A stretch of 64,000 nt of DNA from Latrodectus hesperus (lineage: Eukaryota > Arthropoda > Arachnida > Araneae > Theridiidae), in the NCBI GenBank assembly GCA_037975125.1, contig CM075857.1, forward strand, positions 67,473,899 to 67,537,898, read 5' to 3'. Every line of letters starts with the position of its first letter. Positions within the stretch are counted from its first letter, which is position 1. Below the pieces are notes generated by a model that saw only the letters and a program-made list of their open reading frames with translations, ran no database searches and had not been told where the DNA came from. The translations under genes were made by a program, and so were the position numbers. Of the stretch, positions 1 to 17,265 are shown one piece after another.

Positions 1-197
1 GTGTAGAGTCCGACTTCTTCAGTACACACATGCCATAGGTACCCGTTTATAGGGTAGGCAACCATTCAAATCCCATTCATACAAGGAAAGGAAAAAGACA
101 GGATAGATACAGAGAGAAAGTACATCCATGCCCGAACCGGGATTCGAGCTTAGCACCTCCCTATCCGCAGTCAGGCACGCTGACCACTAAACAAGTT
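1..197 (-). repeat. tRNA-derived SINE, cut by the window start
   Basis: Read on the minus strand this has a tRNA-like head. An A-box-like stretch lies at about 178-192 and a B-box-like GCTCGAATCCC at about 139-150, followed by a pyrimidine-rich body. The head and the first part of the body match the complete SINE at 27,879-28,187. The 3' part runs off the window. It is a retroposed pol III SINE and not a tRNA gene, because the flanks do not form an acceptor stem. Confidence 0.7.
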
Positions 198-282
198 GGG
201 TGGCAGAGGTTGAAACAAACTATGAAAATGATTTTAACATGACAGTGAGCAAAATCATTTGTTAAAGAGTATTCAATGAGAT

Positions 283-600
283 CGTATTGGCGCGGTTGGC
301 TAGAGCGTTCGTTATAGGAAGGTAATGCTCTCAAATCCCGACCCAATCGAAGACTCATCGTGTCCACTAATAGTGGTAGGCACGTTAAATATGTCGTAAT
401 TGTGACGGCTTCCATCTGAAATGATACCTCTGAGGATGACAGGCTAAATCTAGGAGGTCTACTACTTGATCGTTGCTTTTATAAAGATTCACTTTCGGTA
501 CTACTTTGGCACACCCACTGGGTGCCCCACTATGTAAGGTATACCATCGTTCTTGTAGCGATGAATGTGAGAATCCTAATAGGCGGGCTCTATACAATAA
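283..600 (+). repeat. tRNA-like SINE of a second family
   Basis: The head has an A-box-like tggcgcggttggctagagcg and a degenerate B box in gctctcaaatcccgacc about 30 bases later, the spacing expected of a tRNA-derived pol III promoter. The body differs from the family at 27.9 kb. The end is estimated from where higher-GC sequence gives way to AT-rich DNA; no target-site duplication was found. Confidence 0.5.
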
Positions 601-748
601 TAGAATATTAAATGTCCAGCTAACAGAGGAAAAAGGTCTTAAGCATTATTTTATATATCTGTCCCTAGAAGTGAAGACGACCTGTTAATATTAAAATTTG
701 AACTTCAAAAGAACTTTTTTCTGTTCTACTTTTACTCATCATTTGTGC

Positions 749-905
749 CGACTGATGGCGCAGTGGTTAGCGTCCCTAACTTTGTAGAAGTAGGACCCGG
801 GTTTAAATCCTAGTCCGGGCGTGGATGTACCTTTCGCTGTGTGTGTGTTTATTTCGGGGCAAAGATGGTATACCTATTGTTCACCCACTGTAAAAAATTG
901 CCATC
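749..905 (+). repeat. tRNA-derived SINE, diverged
   Basis: The head begins gccgactgatggcgcagtgg, a good A box, and has a mutated B box (ggtttaaatcc). The following gtggatgtacctttc resembles the same stretch in the 27.9-kb SINE, so it is probably an older member of that family with a different or decayed tail. Confidence 0.65.
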
Positions 906-4392
<3,487 letters not shown>

Positions 4393-4811
4393 AAGTATTT
4401 ACATACTGTAATTGATTATGCAACACGATACATTTGGGGCTGTTCCATTAAAAAGTGTAACCACAGAAATTTTCACAAATTATTTAAGACAAGTTTTTCA
4501 AACTGGAACTTCTGAAAAAGTACTTAGTTTCAGAAATGCTGCACTTACTTCGCTATTTAAAAAATTTCTTAAGAATTATGTTAGGCCTCTTTTGAATTTC
4601 ACTCATTATTCACAATCCAATAGGAAAACTGAACATGCAAATCAATAGCATCTAGACTTATGTGCAAAGTAAATTCATCACGCAAAACTTCATTGATTAA
4701 ATTATCAGAGAACCAGTGGTTAATGAATGCAATAATACTCCTCATTCTGTTAATAAATTTTTCCCTACATATTTATTGTTTTGTGTACTTCCTTACACAT
4801 CAAATTTAAAT
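4393..4811 (+). pseudogene. Ty3/gypsy-type integrase core relic
   Basis: Three frames together read as the catalytic core of an LTR-retrotransposon integrase, the enzyme that joins element DNA to host DNA. The first piece, from 4393, gives KYLHTVIDYATRYIW, keeping the first catalytic Asp. After a frameshift the open frame 4412-4648 carries PLKSVTTE, then SFRN where the family has SDRN (second Asp lost), and QSNRKTEH with the Glu kept. A third frame near 4730-4811 reads NNTPHSVNKF then PTYLLF, the usual stretch downstream of the core. There is no protease, RT or LTR nearby, so it is an isolated fragment. The family call is from motif order and remembered similarity; its direct activity is ruled out by the frameshifts and the lost Asp. 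Confidence 0.75.
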
Positions 4812-4921
4812 CAAATCCACGTCTCTGCGTTTCTGTAGATAAGGCACTTAAATTATATTTAAAAAATGATAAATTATCATTATAAAAGAAAATTTTTTAC
4901 AACGATGAATTTCAAGAATAT

Positions 4922-4952
<31 letters not shown>

Positions 4953-5912
4953 ATAAAAATTTCAAAAGTTATATATATACTTTTGAAATTGATAAAATAA
5001 ATCCTCATACTAAAAACAACCTTTTAAAAATTCTGAAATAGTCCATCCTTCGAAATTAAATATTACGAATCACAAACACAAGCAAAATATTTTAAATTAT
5101 CTCACAAAACAAAAGAAACTCCATAAAACATTTCTCTTTTAAATCTATTCATCAATAGAATAATATTTTTACTAGCATACTATATACATAGTATTTTTAC
5201 ATATCTTGGTTTGATTTATTTTACTCTGATACAACATTTACATATATAAATCTTATTTTTCTTATTTATAATTGGGTTTCATTGAAATCTATAGATATAT
5301 AGATTATTCTGATGATAAAAAACATCGTTTTTTCTAATTTTGAATTTTTAACCTTTATTTATTTAGAAAATATCTATAGTAACTTATGTATTTTTTTTCT
5401 ATTATATTGGCATAAGATGATATCTAATATAATATAAACTTTTAAGAAATCTTAAACACTGTAACAAGCATGCGATCTTAAACAAGCATGCGACGACATT
5501 GCAAGTACTATATACTAGTACTTCGCAATCCTTTTTTCTTTTTTGAAGGGGGGAAATATAATATATTCGTTTTGTATTTCGAATTTAGTATTCTTTCAAA
5601 ATATATAATTTTTTTAAAAATGTGTGAGGTATACCACCCCGGTAGCGGAATTATAATATGTAACTGGTCAATGCAAAATATGATCTAGGAATTTCGAATT
5701 GTACCGATGATGTCAATTTGCGCCATTTTTTTCAACAAATTAGTGATCTTAGGAATATTGTTTGGGCTCATCAACCGATCAGACGTCCAGAAAAAATCTG
5801 GTCAACTTGTTTTCTCTCTCCTTCAGGGAAATACAAATTATTTTTCAAAACTTGCTATTTTAATGATGATTATCGGGACACAGAAGAAACAATGAAGTAT
5901 ATTTCATATATA
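4812..5912. other. AT-rich DNA with a short TA array and a palindrome
   Basis: A (TA)n run lies at 4922-4945. A perfect 12-bp inverted repeat (aatttcaaaagt) at 4958-4969 and 4979-4990 has a TA-rich loop. Nothing else is recognised. Confidence 0.6.
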
Positions 5913-8591
<2,679 letters not shown>

Positions 8592-8738
8592 ATTTCAATA
8601 TTCACAATTTTTTTTAAATTTAGTAAATATGATAAGAAATTAAGTATATTAAGTATTAGTAAATATATAAAAATAAATTTACTCAGTGGGGTTGTGAGAT
8701 ATCTGCATAGTTTTTACAGCGTTTAAAGAAATAGAGCT

Positions 8739-9014
8739 TTAAAAGCAAATCAAATAATGTTTCTCCAGAATCTCTGAACAACTTTTTCTCCCTAAATGTC
8801 TAACTACGTCATCAACGGACATTTCTACTGCCAGATTTGAGAGGAATTTGAGACTTGAGGAAGTAGTAACTTCATTTTCCATAGCTCTGTACTTGGGGTG
8901 ATAGCAGATTTTCAAAAGGGGAACGAAAAAGAAAAAAGCTTTGAAGGCAAATTTGTCACACGTGTGGAGAAAACCTGCATAGAAATACTGTGAAGAAAAT
9001 GAGAAGGGGGACAA
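8739..9014 (-). other. Open frame of uncertain status in a less AT-rich patch
   Basis: A 91-codon minus-strand frame. Its second half (from MENEVTTSSS to LEKHYLICF) has a protein-like composition with an amphipathic LSNLAVEMSVDDVV, and an acceptor-like ccccaagtacag precedes it. The first half is low-complexity and Phe-rich. No donor site follows and no family is recognised. It could be an exon remnant or chance in a higher-GC patch. Confidence 0.18.
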
Positions 9015-9246
9015 TGTTCCCCTTACTTCTATTGTGGTTAAGTGACCTTCAGGGGTAAACCATAGGGGGTATTTGCAACTTACTACATTTTCTTGCCGTT
9101 TGGGTGTGGTTTATATGTTTAAATTCATCGATCAGTTTCTTCGGCTTCAGTAGCGATTCCTCCTGAAAAACTACTCGAGATTTTTCTAAAACTAGTTTCT
9201 AAATTTACATCAGAAGCAATCTACTTAAAAGTTATATTTGCCTGTA

Positions 9247-9365
9247 GCTCTCGACGGGGTGGCGTAGTGGTAGGGTATTTGCTTCCTGATCCGACTACGG
9301 AGGTTCGAATCCCGGTGACGTAGCAGCTGCTTCAGCTGTTGCATTTGGAACCTCACCATCCCAGT
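9247..9365 (+). repeat. tRNA-derived SINE head, third variant
   Basis: Begins gacggggtggcgtagtgg, a good A box, and carries a perfect ggttcgaatcc B box about 45 bases later. The 5' and 3' ends do not pair as an acceptor stem, so it is not a tRNA gene. It ends near the switch to AT-rich sequence. Confidence 0.65.
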
Positions 9366-9912
9366 TAATTATTTTTATTTCTATTTAAAATTTTACATGT
9401 TTATAAAGTCTGATATCGTTAAACCTATTTATTGATTTGAATATAATTGTTGTAATACATATTTAGGCTTGCATATTTTTTTCATTTTTTTTATAATTTT
9501 CTGATAATTTCAAAATTTTAAATTCTAAATTGTAACATAACTTAACTTATATTCAAATCTAAATAGGTTATATACTATTCACATTCAATATTTTGGAAAC
9601 CAAATTTTTCCGAATTCATTAAAGTAAATATATTTAATTAAGTTTTTTTACGTATAAATGCAGAAAAATTTCATAAATGCAGAATGAATGTATAATTTGA
9701 GAAAAAATGCAAATTAATTTTTAAAACCCCTTACTTTATAAATAAATAAGTTTTTTCTTTAGCTATTCAGAATTTAAAGTAAATTATGTTTACAAAACAC
9801 ATATTTTTTATAAAACAGTAATTAAATTGATGTAAATATAATGATAAATAAGGCACTTAAAATACAAGATTATATGATAATTAATACACATTTATGATTT
9901 GATTTATAGCAC

Positions 9913-9954
9913 TTTAATTCAATTCTAACTATATAAAGTTAGAATTGAATTAAA
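9913..9954. repeat. Perfect 18-bp inverted repeat with 6-base loop
   Basis: The arm ttaattcaattctaact plus one flanking base is matched exactly by its reverse complement. The loop is atataa. It could form a cruciform; no associated gene is seen. Confidence 0.9.
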
Positions 9955-10485
9955 TGTTCTATAAAAAATGTAATTATATAAAATTATAAGAAAGTATGTA
10001 GGAGGGGTATATAGGAAGGAAAAGACGCAACAGCTGTATGTATGTAGAATAGCAGACATATCAAATACTATATTCAGAATCCCTCTCGCAACATTTTATT
10101 TGCATGTCTAAAAATTTAAATACATTGATATGTCAAACAGCATTAAACATAGCTCCGGATTTTAATGTCATTTTTGCAATACATATTTACTTATGTGGTG
10201 ATATTTCTGTCCTTTTTAAACTTTCTAATGTTATTTTAAAATTTTAATTTATAACATTCTATTTATTTATAAATCTTCATTCGTAATAACATAATTACAT
10301 TCAATATATTCTTGGAATCAAAGTTTCCCAATTTTTAATTTTTTTCATTAGAATGAATATATTTTACATATAAATCATACAAATAAATCAAAAACTATTT
10401 TTAATAAATTTTGTTCTTTTATTCCAGCTATAAATAATATGGCTTGATTCGATCGATTATTTAAAATTTTTGTAAGGTCGATTAC

Positions 10486-10487
<2 letters not shown>

Positions 10488-10516
<29 letters not shown>
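10488..10516. repeat. Poly(A) run of 29 bases
   Basis: A pure A homopolymer. It might be the tail of an old retroposed copy, but the sequence before it is not recognised. Confidence 0.9.
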
Positions 10517-11996
10517 CATTGTATACTTTTTCCACTCCTTTGAAAAAGGAACTCTATATTTAGGAATATCTTTTTTTAAGTACGAAATATGGATTATAGC
10601 AAATTAGGTGGGACATATCAGAGCCATATTAAAAAAAGAAAACTTTATTATCAATCACTTACTTCAAAAACATCAACGAATCATGATTTTCGAAAAATTC
10701 AGATAGGCTAGAAGAGTGAAGTACGAAATTTACTATTCTTGCTAGGAACTAATATATAAATAAAATTTCTCAGTATCCATTTTTTGACAATTTTTTTTCT
10801 AAATTTTAAATATTATGTGTCTTTTATATTAGCAGATTGTATACCTTCTGATTCTACTAAAATTATTAACATGATGTTCTTATATTTTTTATTTACGATT
10901 TATTGTATTTAACTGTGAAGATGTTTTTATCTAGTTTTTCTAATATTAAACTACTGTAGATAATTCTTATTGATTTTGTAAGCTTTTAATAATATAATTC
11001 TATGTAGAATCTCCTTGATAATTTAATGTCAGGATTTTATTTATAATTAAAATAATTGTATTTATTAAATTAAAAAAATAACATGAACGTATTTTTTATT
11101 TAATAGTAAATACTTGCAGATATGATTAAAAAAATACAAAGTACATGGAGTAAATAATTCAACATCGCCAGAGGGAATTACATAAGCGGTAGCATTGCTT
11201 TGTTGTAATAAAAGTTCTAAATAATTATGGAGGGCAATTAAGAACTAAAGTGCATGTAGTGATCTCATTTCCATATTATCCAATGATATCTGTAACTGTT
11301 AATGTTCGTGGCGCCATCTATAAAATAAATCAGATATTATTTTTGAGTTAAATTTTTTCTTTTATTACGAAAATATTATTATCGATCATTAAAAAAATTC
11401 AGGTTAACTAACAAAAAGAATTATGAGAATTTTTTATCTATTACATTTTATTTCTTTGTTCTTGTTTTCCTTCCACGTAGATAGTTCAAGAAAGGGTATG
11501 CATTCACACAATTATAAGTACAAATATATAAGATGTGACTTGGGAATCCTTCACTTTTCCTAACAATGAAATTATATTTTATCAAACATTCATTTTTTAA
11601 TTTAAAAATCTGCACTATGATTCAAAAGCTCTTTTTTTGTTTATCTTACTCTACTTTTTTCAGAAAATGTATTTAATGTTTTCTCAACAATGTATAAGAA
11701 GTTCGAATACAAGAATCGAATCACTAATATATTTGTTGGAATATGTAAGATTTGGATCGCGATTTATCTTTCTACGAAAGAATGTTTTACTTACATCTAT
11801 TAAGGGTGGGATTTTAATTAATTATGAGTATCGAATTTTATTCATTATTTATTTCTAATTTAAAAACAAATATTTATTTTTGCTACAAAAATTGCGTATA
11901 AAAATTGTTGTAAATTTAATGACTTCTGTGAAAGCTAATTGATATAATAATTAATGATTTTATTATAACTTTAATTCTTAATATTTTTATGGTGTA

Positions 11997-12049
11997 GTTG
12001 TTGTTGTTTGTTGTTTTCTTATGACACTTGGACAAGCCAAGCTCGCTTT
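11997..12049 (-). repeat. 3' tail of the (AAC)n-tailed SINE
   Basis: On the minus strand it reads gcgagcttggcttgtccaag, then tgtcataag and an AAC-type tail. This is the same 3' end as the SINEs at 15.6, 16.7, 40.0 and 60.8 kb. Only about 50 bases remain, which is a strong 5' truncation. Confidence 0.75.
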
Positions 12050-15000
12050 TGCCTTTATGATGTAGTTCATCAGTGTATGGTTCATAATTTTTCTTAAGTA
12101 CTTCTTCTTTCCTTAGAAGAAGTTTATTTTAAAGTACAACCTAAATGTGCTCACATTTCCATTACGTTGTATGTGTGTAGAAACAAAGCAGCAATATCAA
12201 TTAAAGTGATTTATTAAAAATTAAAATAAAATTTATGGAAATTTGAAACATGTAAAAATGATTCATATACCTGATTAAAATTTGTATAACTATTACAGGC
12301 CTTATGCATGTGAACCTTACTTACACAGTAACAAAGATGTATCTATTAAAAATAAATAATTCCAAATCTTATCCACATCGTCTACACGTATTTAACTTCA
12401 CATTGCTTAAGCTTATGTTTAATATGATTGATTGAGAGACATTTTCATATAACTTGTTTCAAATGAAACATTTTGCATGTGAATTTTATTTTTTATGTAG
12501 GAGTAAGAGAATTATTTATGTAGGAATAAAAGAGAATTTTTAATTTGAAGAGGAAAAGAGTCTCATAAAACTTTTATCGTCTTTTATTTTGAAAATATTA
12601 TTATTTCTCTATGAATATGTTAATGTTTACTAAAATATTCAAAATGTTAATTTATTAAATATTTTTAAATAATTTTTATATCTGGATAATATTTCATATA
12701 AAAAACAGGGAACATTTTATGAGATATTATTATCTGAAATTCGAAAATTAAAAATAAACAATATCAATGTAAATTATTTATTGGCTTATTAATTTAAATT
12801 TAACATTATAGTAATATTATTAGATTAATTAAAAATAATTGAAAATATTTCTGTTTTCTAAGTATAAGATGTGTACAAAGCATTAATTTTAAAATTTTAT
12901 CGGAAGATACTTACAAACAGATAAACTAGAAATCATTAAGAATAAATTTGTTCAATCGTATAATTTGTGTACGCTTCTATACATATTCTTATTAAAAAAA
13001 TTTAAAGTTTTTTATAATATTGTGCCAGGAAACTTTATTAAAAATATAATTATAAAATAACTGAAATAATTCCTTATTCATTAAAACATTTAAAGTTTGA
13101 ATAAAATGTAGACTGTTATGGAAAATTTTTTTTGCTTATTTTCTAAATTAATAAAAATATTTTTGATAGGAATTTAAGGATATTATTTGTAAATATATAT
13201 TATATATTGATTTTAATATATTTTGAAATGTAATCTTATAATTAGGCAGAAAAATAAAATATTTATTCTATAACAATACTAAAAAATTTCGTGCTTTAAT
13301 AAATTCAATAACTAATCTAAAATTAAATTTGATGTTCTGAAAAATCATTCTTTATATTTTTGTAAAATTTTCCACATAAAAATTAGATTTTCAGAAAAAT
13401 ATGAAGTTCATATTCTTCATTTTAACGTGTCTAATAGCAAAATTGGTTGATTTAATTACCAAGAAATAACACGGCACATTACATTAAACTTTAAGCTTAC
13501 TGACATGGAAGACGCTTAGAAAATCACTTTAATTTTTCTCGTGGCACGAAGTAACACGAAAAAATTCAAATTTCTCAAAACAGACAGTAACTTTCTTTGT
13601 CTAGTGTAGTTTAAATATGAATGTTCTGTATTTTGTAATTAAAATTTCTAATTGTAATCTAGCTTAGAAATCAATTTTTTTAGTTAATCAAAATTTTATC
13701 ATTTTATTATTTTTTTAAATTTATTAAAGAAATAATGCGAGAAGTGAGTGAGTTGGTTTAAGATAAATAATAAAAAAATAATAACTGAAATCAGCGAAAA
13801 CTTCATTGTAATATGTAGTTGCCTTGAAATTTTTATTCACAACCATTGCTATTCATTTTGCTGTCTTGTAAATAAATCATACAATAGATTATATACAAGA
13901 GCTAATTTGTTAAGCCTCAAATATGCCTCCTATAGTGGAAGAAATAAGTTTAATTGCAGGGCAATTATAAAAAAGAATTTGAAGCCATAGTTTGTCTCTC
14001 TCTCTCACACACACATTGGAAAATTTTCTCTAAAAAGACTAATTTCTAGACAGGAAATATTAAAACTAATATGATCCCAGATTGAATTTATTAAAGTATT
14101 TCAAATTGTAAATGATAAAATATTTGAAAGTTTTATAAGTTTGAACAATCACAATTAAACTAATAAGTTATAAATAGCATCATAACTATTTGGCACAATT
14201 TTATTTTTAATACACGGCATTTAATTCGAACATATGCAAGGTAAAATTGTTCCGTTTCTATCATTATATTTTTCGTACACATAAACAGCTTTGCCTTTTT
14301 TAAAAAAACTAATTTGTTTCGTTCTTTTCAAATAAATGCGATTAAATTATAAAAATTTTGATAAATGGTCAATACTATACTGTTATGTACAGATTTTGAT
14401 ATTAATTTAAATGGAAAAATAAATTACGATATATTTATGTCATTGTGTGTGTATGAGTAAGAGAGAGAGAGAGAGAGAGAGAAGAGATAGATTGAGAGAA
14501 CAATAAGTCAACCATGATTCTTATAGTTATCCCCGCCTTCTTTTTTCGATAATCATGTGGTTTAAGAACTGAGGAATCTCATTTAAGAATTGATATTTAA
14601 TAATATACAATAACAGATGATGAAACTTCACTCTTGATTAATTATAATACGGCAATAAGGAGAGTTTGTAATATTTAAAAATTTTAGAAATGTGCTTTTG
14701 TGATATCAAGTTTAAGATTTGATACATCTATGGCATAATATAAGTAAGTTTGAAAGAAATAGCGAGAAAGTGATTTTAAATTTTTTCCCGAATTTTTTTA
14801 CACTTTAGATGAGATGAAATTACCTTTGCAATTATACAAATTGTTTTGTAAGAATTTATTTCGAAAGATAAATTTTCCTTTTTGTGAAAAAGCTTTAATT
14901 TAAGTGCTAAAATGTTTCTTATGTATTAGTCTGTAGATTCATAGGGTTTTTGACATATTTTAACTTGGAAATTTATTCTATGAAGCATTATTAATCAAAA

Positions 15001-15073
15001 GGACAAATTATATTCATCTATACAGAAAAAAAGTCCCAAGCACTAGTATTTCCCTATAATTTGTTAAAAGCTT
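12050..15073. other. AT-rich DNA, nothing recognised
   Basis: One short (GA)n run lies at 14,458-14,482. The longest open frames are lysine/asparagine/isoleucine-rich and look random. Confidence 0.55.
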
Positions 15074-15352
15074 TCAGCTTAGGAGTTCTTTCTTCGATTT
15101 GTAAGAGGTAGGTGGATATTTTTCACTTGACAAGAGAACGCATTCAGAATAGTGGGAGAGTGATTTGCGAATGCTGAAAAGAGGCGTATTTCTACAAGAA
15201 AACTTAAAATGAATTGCCTTGTCGACATCCATGAATCCGGCCATATGATTTCGGTTGAATGAATGCGATTGCTTAAGATGTTGGAGTTTGTTTAAAAAGG
15301 GTAAACTTTGAGTACCATAGGAAAGTAAAATAAATACAATAAGGAAATGCAT
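15074..15352 (-). CDS. Candidate small secreted protein, 92 residues
   Basis: The start is the ATG at 15,352. The first 17-19 residues, MHFLIVFILLSYGTQS, are a textbook signal peptide with a short polar start, a hydrophobic core and small residues before a likely cut in front of LPFLNK. The predicted mature part is about 75 residues, basic, with two Cys (SCRNTP and SECVL), so at most one internal disulphide. The stop is at 15,074. Upstream on the minus strand a pyrimidine-rich ttttttattcttcag ends at 15,378, a good splice acceptor, leaving a 25-base leader before the ATG. An AATAAA lies about 100 bases past the stop, at 14,972-14,977. The patch is less AT-rich than its flanks. I recognise no family, and two Cys are too few for the usual cystine-knot peptides. 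It could be complete, a first coding exon, or chance. Confidence 0.4.
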   Translation of the reverse strand: MHFLIVFILLSYGTQSLPFLNKLQHLKQSHSFNRNHMAGFMDVDKAIHFKFSCRNTPLFSIRKSLSHYSECVLLSSEKYPPTSYKSKKELLS

Positions 15353-15623
15353 ATTTGCAAAAATAGAATTATTTATGCTGAAGAATAAAAAATATTATAA
15401 TGAATTAACATATTTGCTTCCTTTCAGTTTTATTTTTTCTAAAATTTAATGTAAAATTTTAGCATATACTTGTTTTTAAAAATAGAGTAGTAAATTGTTT
15501 CATCTTGCTTATCTATCAAAAATATATTCAAAGTTTGCTCACGTTTGGGATACTTATATACCTTATGACTAACTTATCTCGACTGTTATGAAAAGTGTAA
15601 GAAAAATATTTTAAAACTAGATT

Positions 15624-16018
15624 CTCGGGGTAGCTTAGTGCTTAGGGCATTGACATTATGTCCGGAAGGGCAGGGTTCGATTCCCAATGCCGCCAAAGAG
15701 CCACCGAGTACATGCGAAATACGTGCTCGTTAAATTTGTGGAATCACAATGTCATGTGGTCGGTCGTTGAGCATTTACTATGGGTGGAGAAAATTTCTGA
15801 AAGGTCTGGACAAAATTTCCTCCCTTTCAGATCATTGTCAAAATTGAGGGAATGGATACTCCGGTGCTGTCATCTATCGGAGGAGTTTAGAACAAAGTCG
15901 TACTTTCACCTTCGTGGTGCTCTGCTTAAATGAAAGACGTACCCTACTGACTTAAATTCGCAAAGCCAATGGCATAGCGAGCTTCGCTTCTCCAAGTGTC
16001 ATAAATAGCAACAAGAAT
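15624..16018 (+). repeat. (AAC)n-tailed tRNA-derived SINE, near full length
   Basis: The head has the A-box region ggggtagcttagtgcttagg and the B box gggttcgattccc. The body continues with gtacatgcgaaatacgtgct, the gccatctatcggagga-like block and the end gcgagcttcgcttctccaag before a short AAC tail. The same order is seen in the copy at 16,743-17,128. The tRNA-like frame across it is not a gene. Confidence 0.85.
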
Positions 16019-16629
16019 TAGGTTAAAAAATTTTAATGATTTGTTGATATAAAATCAAATTAAATATAAAATAAACAATCTTAATGTAAGCATTGTTAAT
16101 ATTAACGGGTGAAACAATAAAACAACAAATGCAATTTCGTTCTTTTGCTGCTTTACTTAGCATGTAGATTAAAATGTCAAATATTGTGTACTGTGTTGTT
16201 CTCACTAATGTCTTAATCAATGCATGAATACTTCACATTGATTTAAAAGAATTATGAAATGCTTTTTGAGTTTCAGAAATGAACAGAATTCAAAATAGCA
16301 AATGTTAATAAATAATGTTCTCTAAATTTCTTTTTTTATTAAAATATTCTCTAATAAAATGTAAAACACTCATTCTTGTAAAATACGAGCTCACATTATT
16401 TTCATGTGGAAACAATATGTCTTAGTCTATTTTAAATTACTTTCAATGGAGTTTTTTACAAAAATAAAACAACTCTTTATTGTTTAAAATTAATATGTAT
16501 GAGAAGCAAAATAAAATATTGATAAATGAAATAAAAATATAAATAAAAGTACAAATTAAAAATCTTCCAAATTTTGTTAAAAATTTAATTATATTTTATT
16601 TAACTATGCTTCCCATATATATATATTTA
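16019..16629. other. AT-rich DNA, nothing recognised
   Basis: No feature seen between the two SINE blocks. Confidence 0.6.
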
Positions 16630-17265
16630 TAAACTTTGTGGAACGACAGCCCTTGTGGGCCAAGGTCTCCATCACCCATCTGTTTTCCTGATCGAGAGGT
16701 CCTGGGGTAAGAAGCATATTTCAGGATTAGGGGGTCAGCCTAGGGCCGTGGTAGTTAGTGGTTAGGGTATTGGCCTTCCATCCGGGGTTCGATTCCCAAT
16801 GCCGCCAAAAAACCCACCCAGTACATGCGATATACGTGCTCGTTAAATCTGTGGAATCGAAAGTCCTGTGTTTGGTCGTTGAGCAGTTACCATGGGCACA
16901 GTGGTCAGGAGAAAATTTCCTCCCTCTTCAGATCAATGTCAAAATTTAGGGAGTGAATCCTCTGTTCGTGCCATCTATCGGAGGATTTAAAGAGCAAAGA
17001 CATACTTTCACATTCGTGGTGCTCTGAATAAACGAAAAACTCCCCCAATTGACTTAAATTCGCATAGTCAAGGCATAGCGAGCTTGGCTTGTCGAAGTGT
17101 CATTAGTAACAACAACAACAACAACAACAGGGGGTCAGCCTAATGTGAAACTCCCCTTGTTTAGTTCCCAAGGATGTTTGGTACTCAGTTCATCGATCCA
17201 CTGAAGGCAGGAAAGGCTGAATCGATCCCAGGATCGAGCCTCAGGATCTCTGAACAAGTTATTTC
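16630..17265 (-). repeat. SINE-like retroposon, split by a second SINE
   Basis: Read on the minus strand, a head with ggctcgatcctgggatcgat (B-box-like) is followed by gatgaactgagtacc, then cttgggaactaaac, and ends near gggctgtcgttccacaaag. The last three modules recur in the same order in the repeat at 36,484-36,905, so this is a dispersed family. The copy is interrupted at 16,743-17,128, and removing the insert with one copy of its duplication restores a continuous sequence. Confidence 0.75.
16743..17128 (+). repeat. (AAC)n-tailed SINE inserted in another SINE, with target duplication
   Basis: The target-site duplication agggggtcagccta occurs at 16,729-16,742 and again at 17,129-17,142, 14 of 14 bases. 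Between them lies a full SINE. The head is gggccgtggtagttagtgg, the B box is ggggttcgattccc, the body matches the 15.6-kb copy and the tail is (AAC)n. The long exact duplication and the AAC tail show target-primed retroposition, and the exact match suggests a fairly recent event. Confidence 0.92.

Larger units (their letters stand above)
9366..11996. other. AT-rich DNA with a palindrome and a poly(A) run
   Basis: Contains a perfect 18-bp inverted repeat at 9913-9930 and 9937-9954 around a 6-base loop, and a 29-base A run at 10,488-10,516. No gene is recognised. Confidence 0.6.

Noticed and set aside
8739..8860. Exon of a host gene at the 3' half of the minus-strand frame
   Set aside because: The acceptor-like site is weak and no donor is found; kept only as a low-confidence feature.
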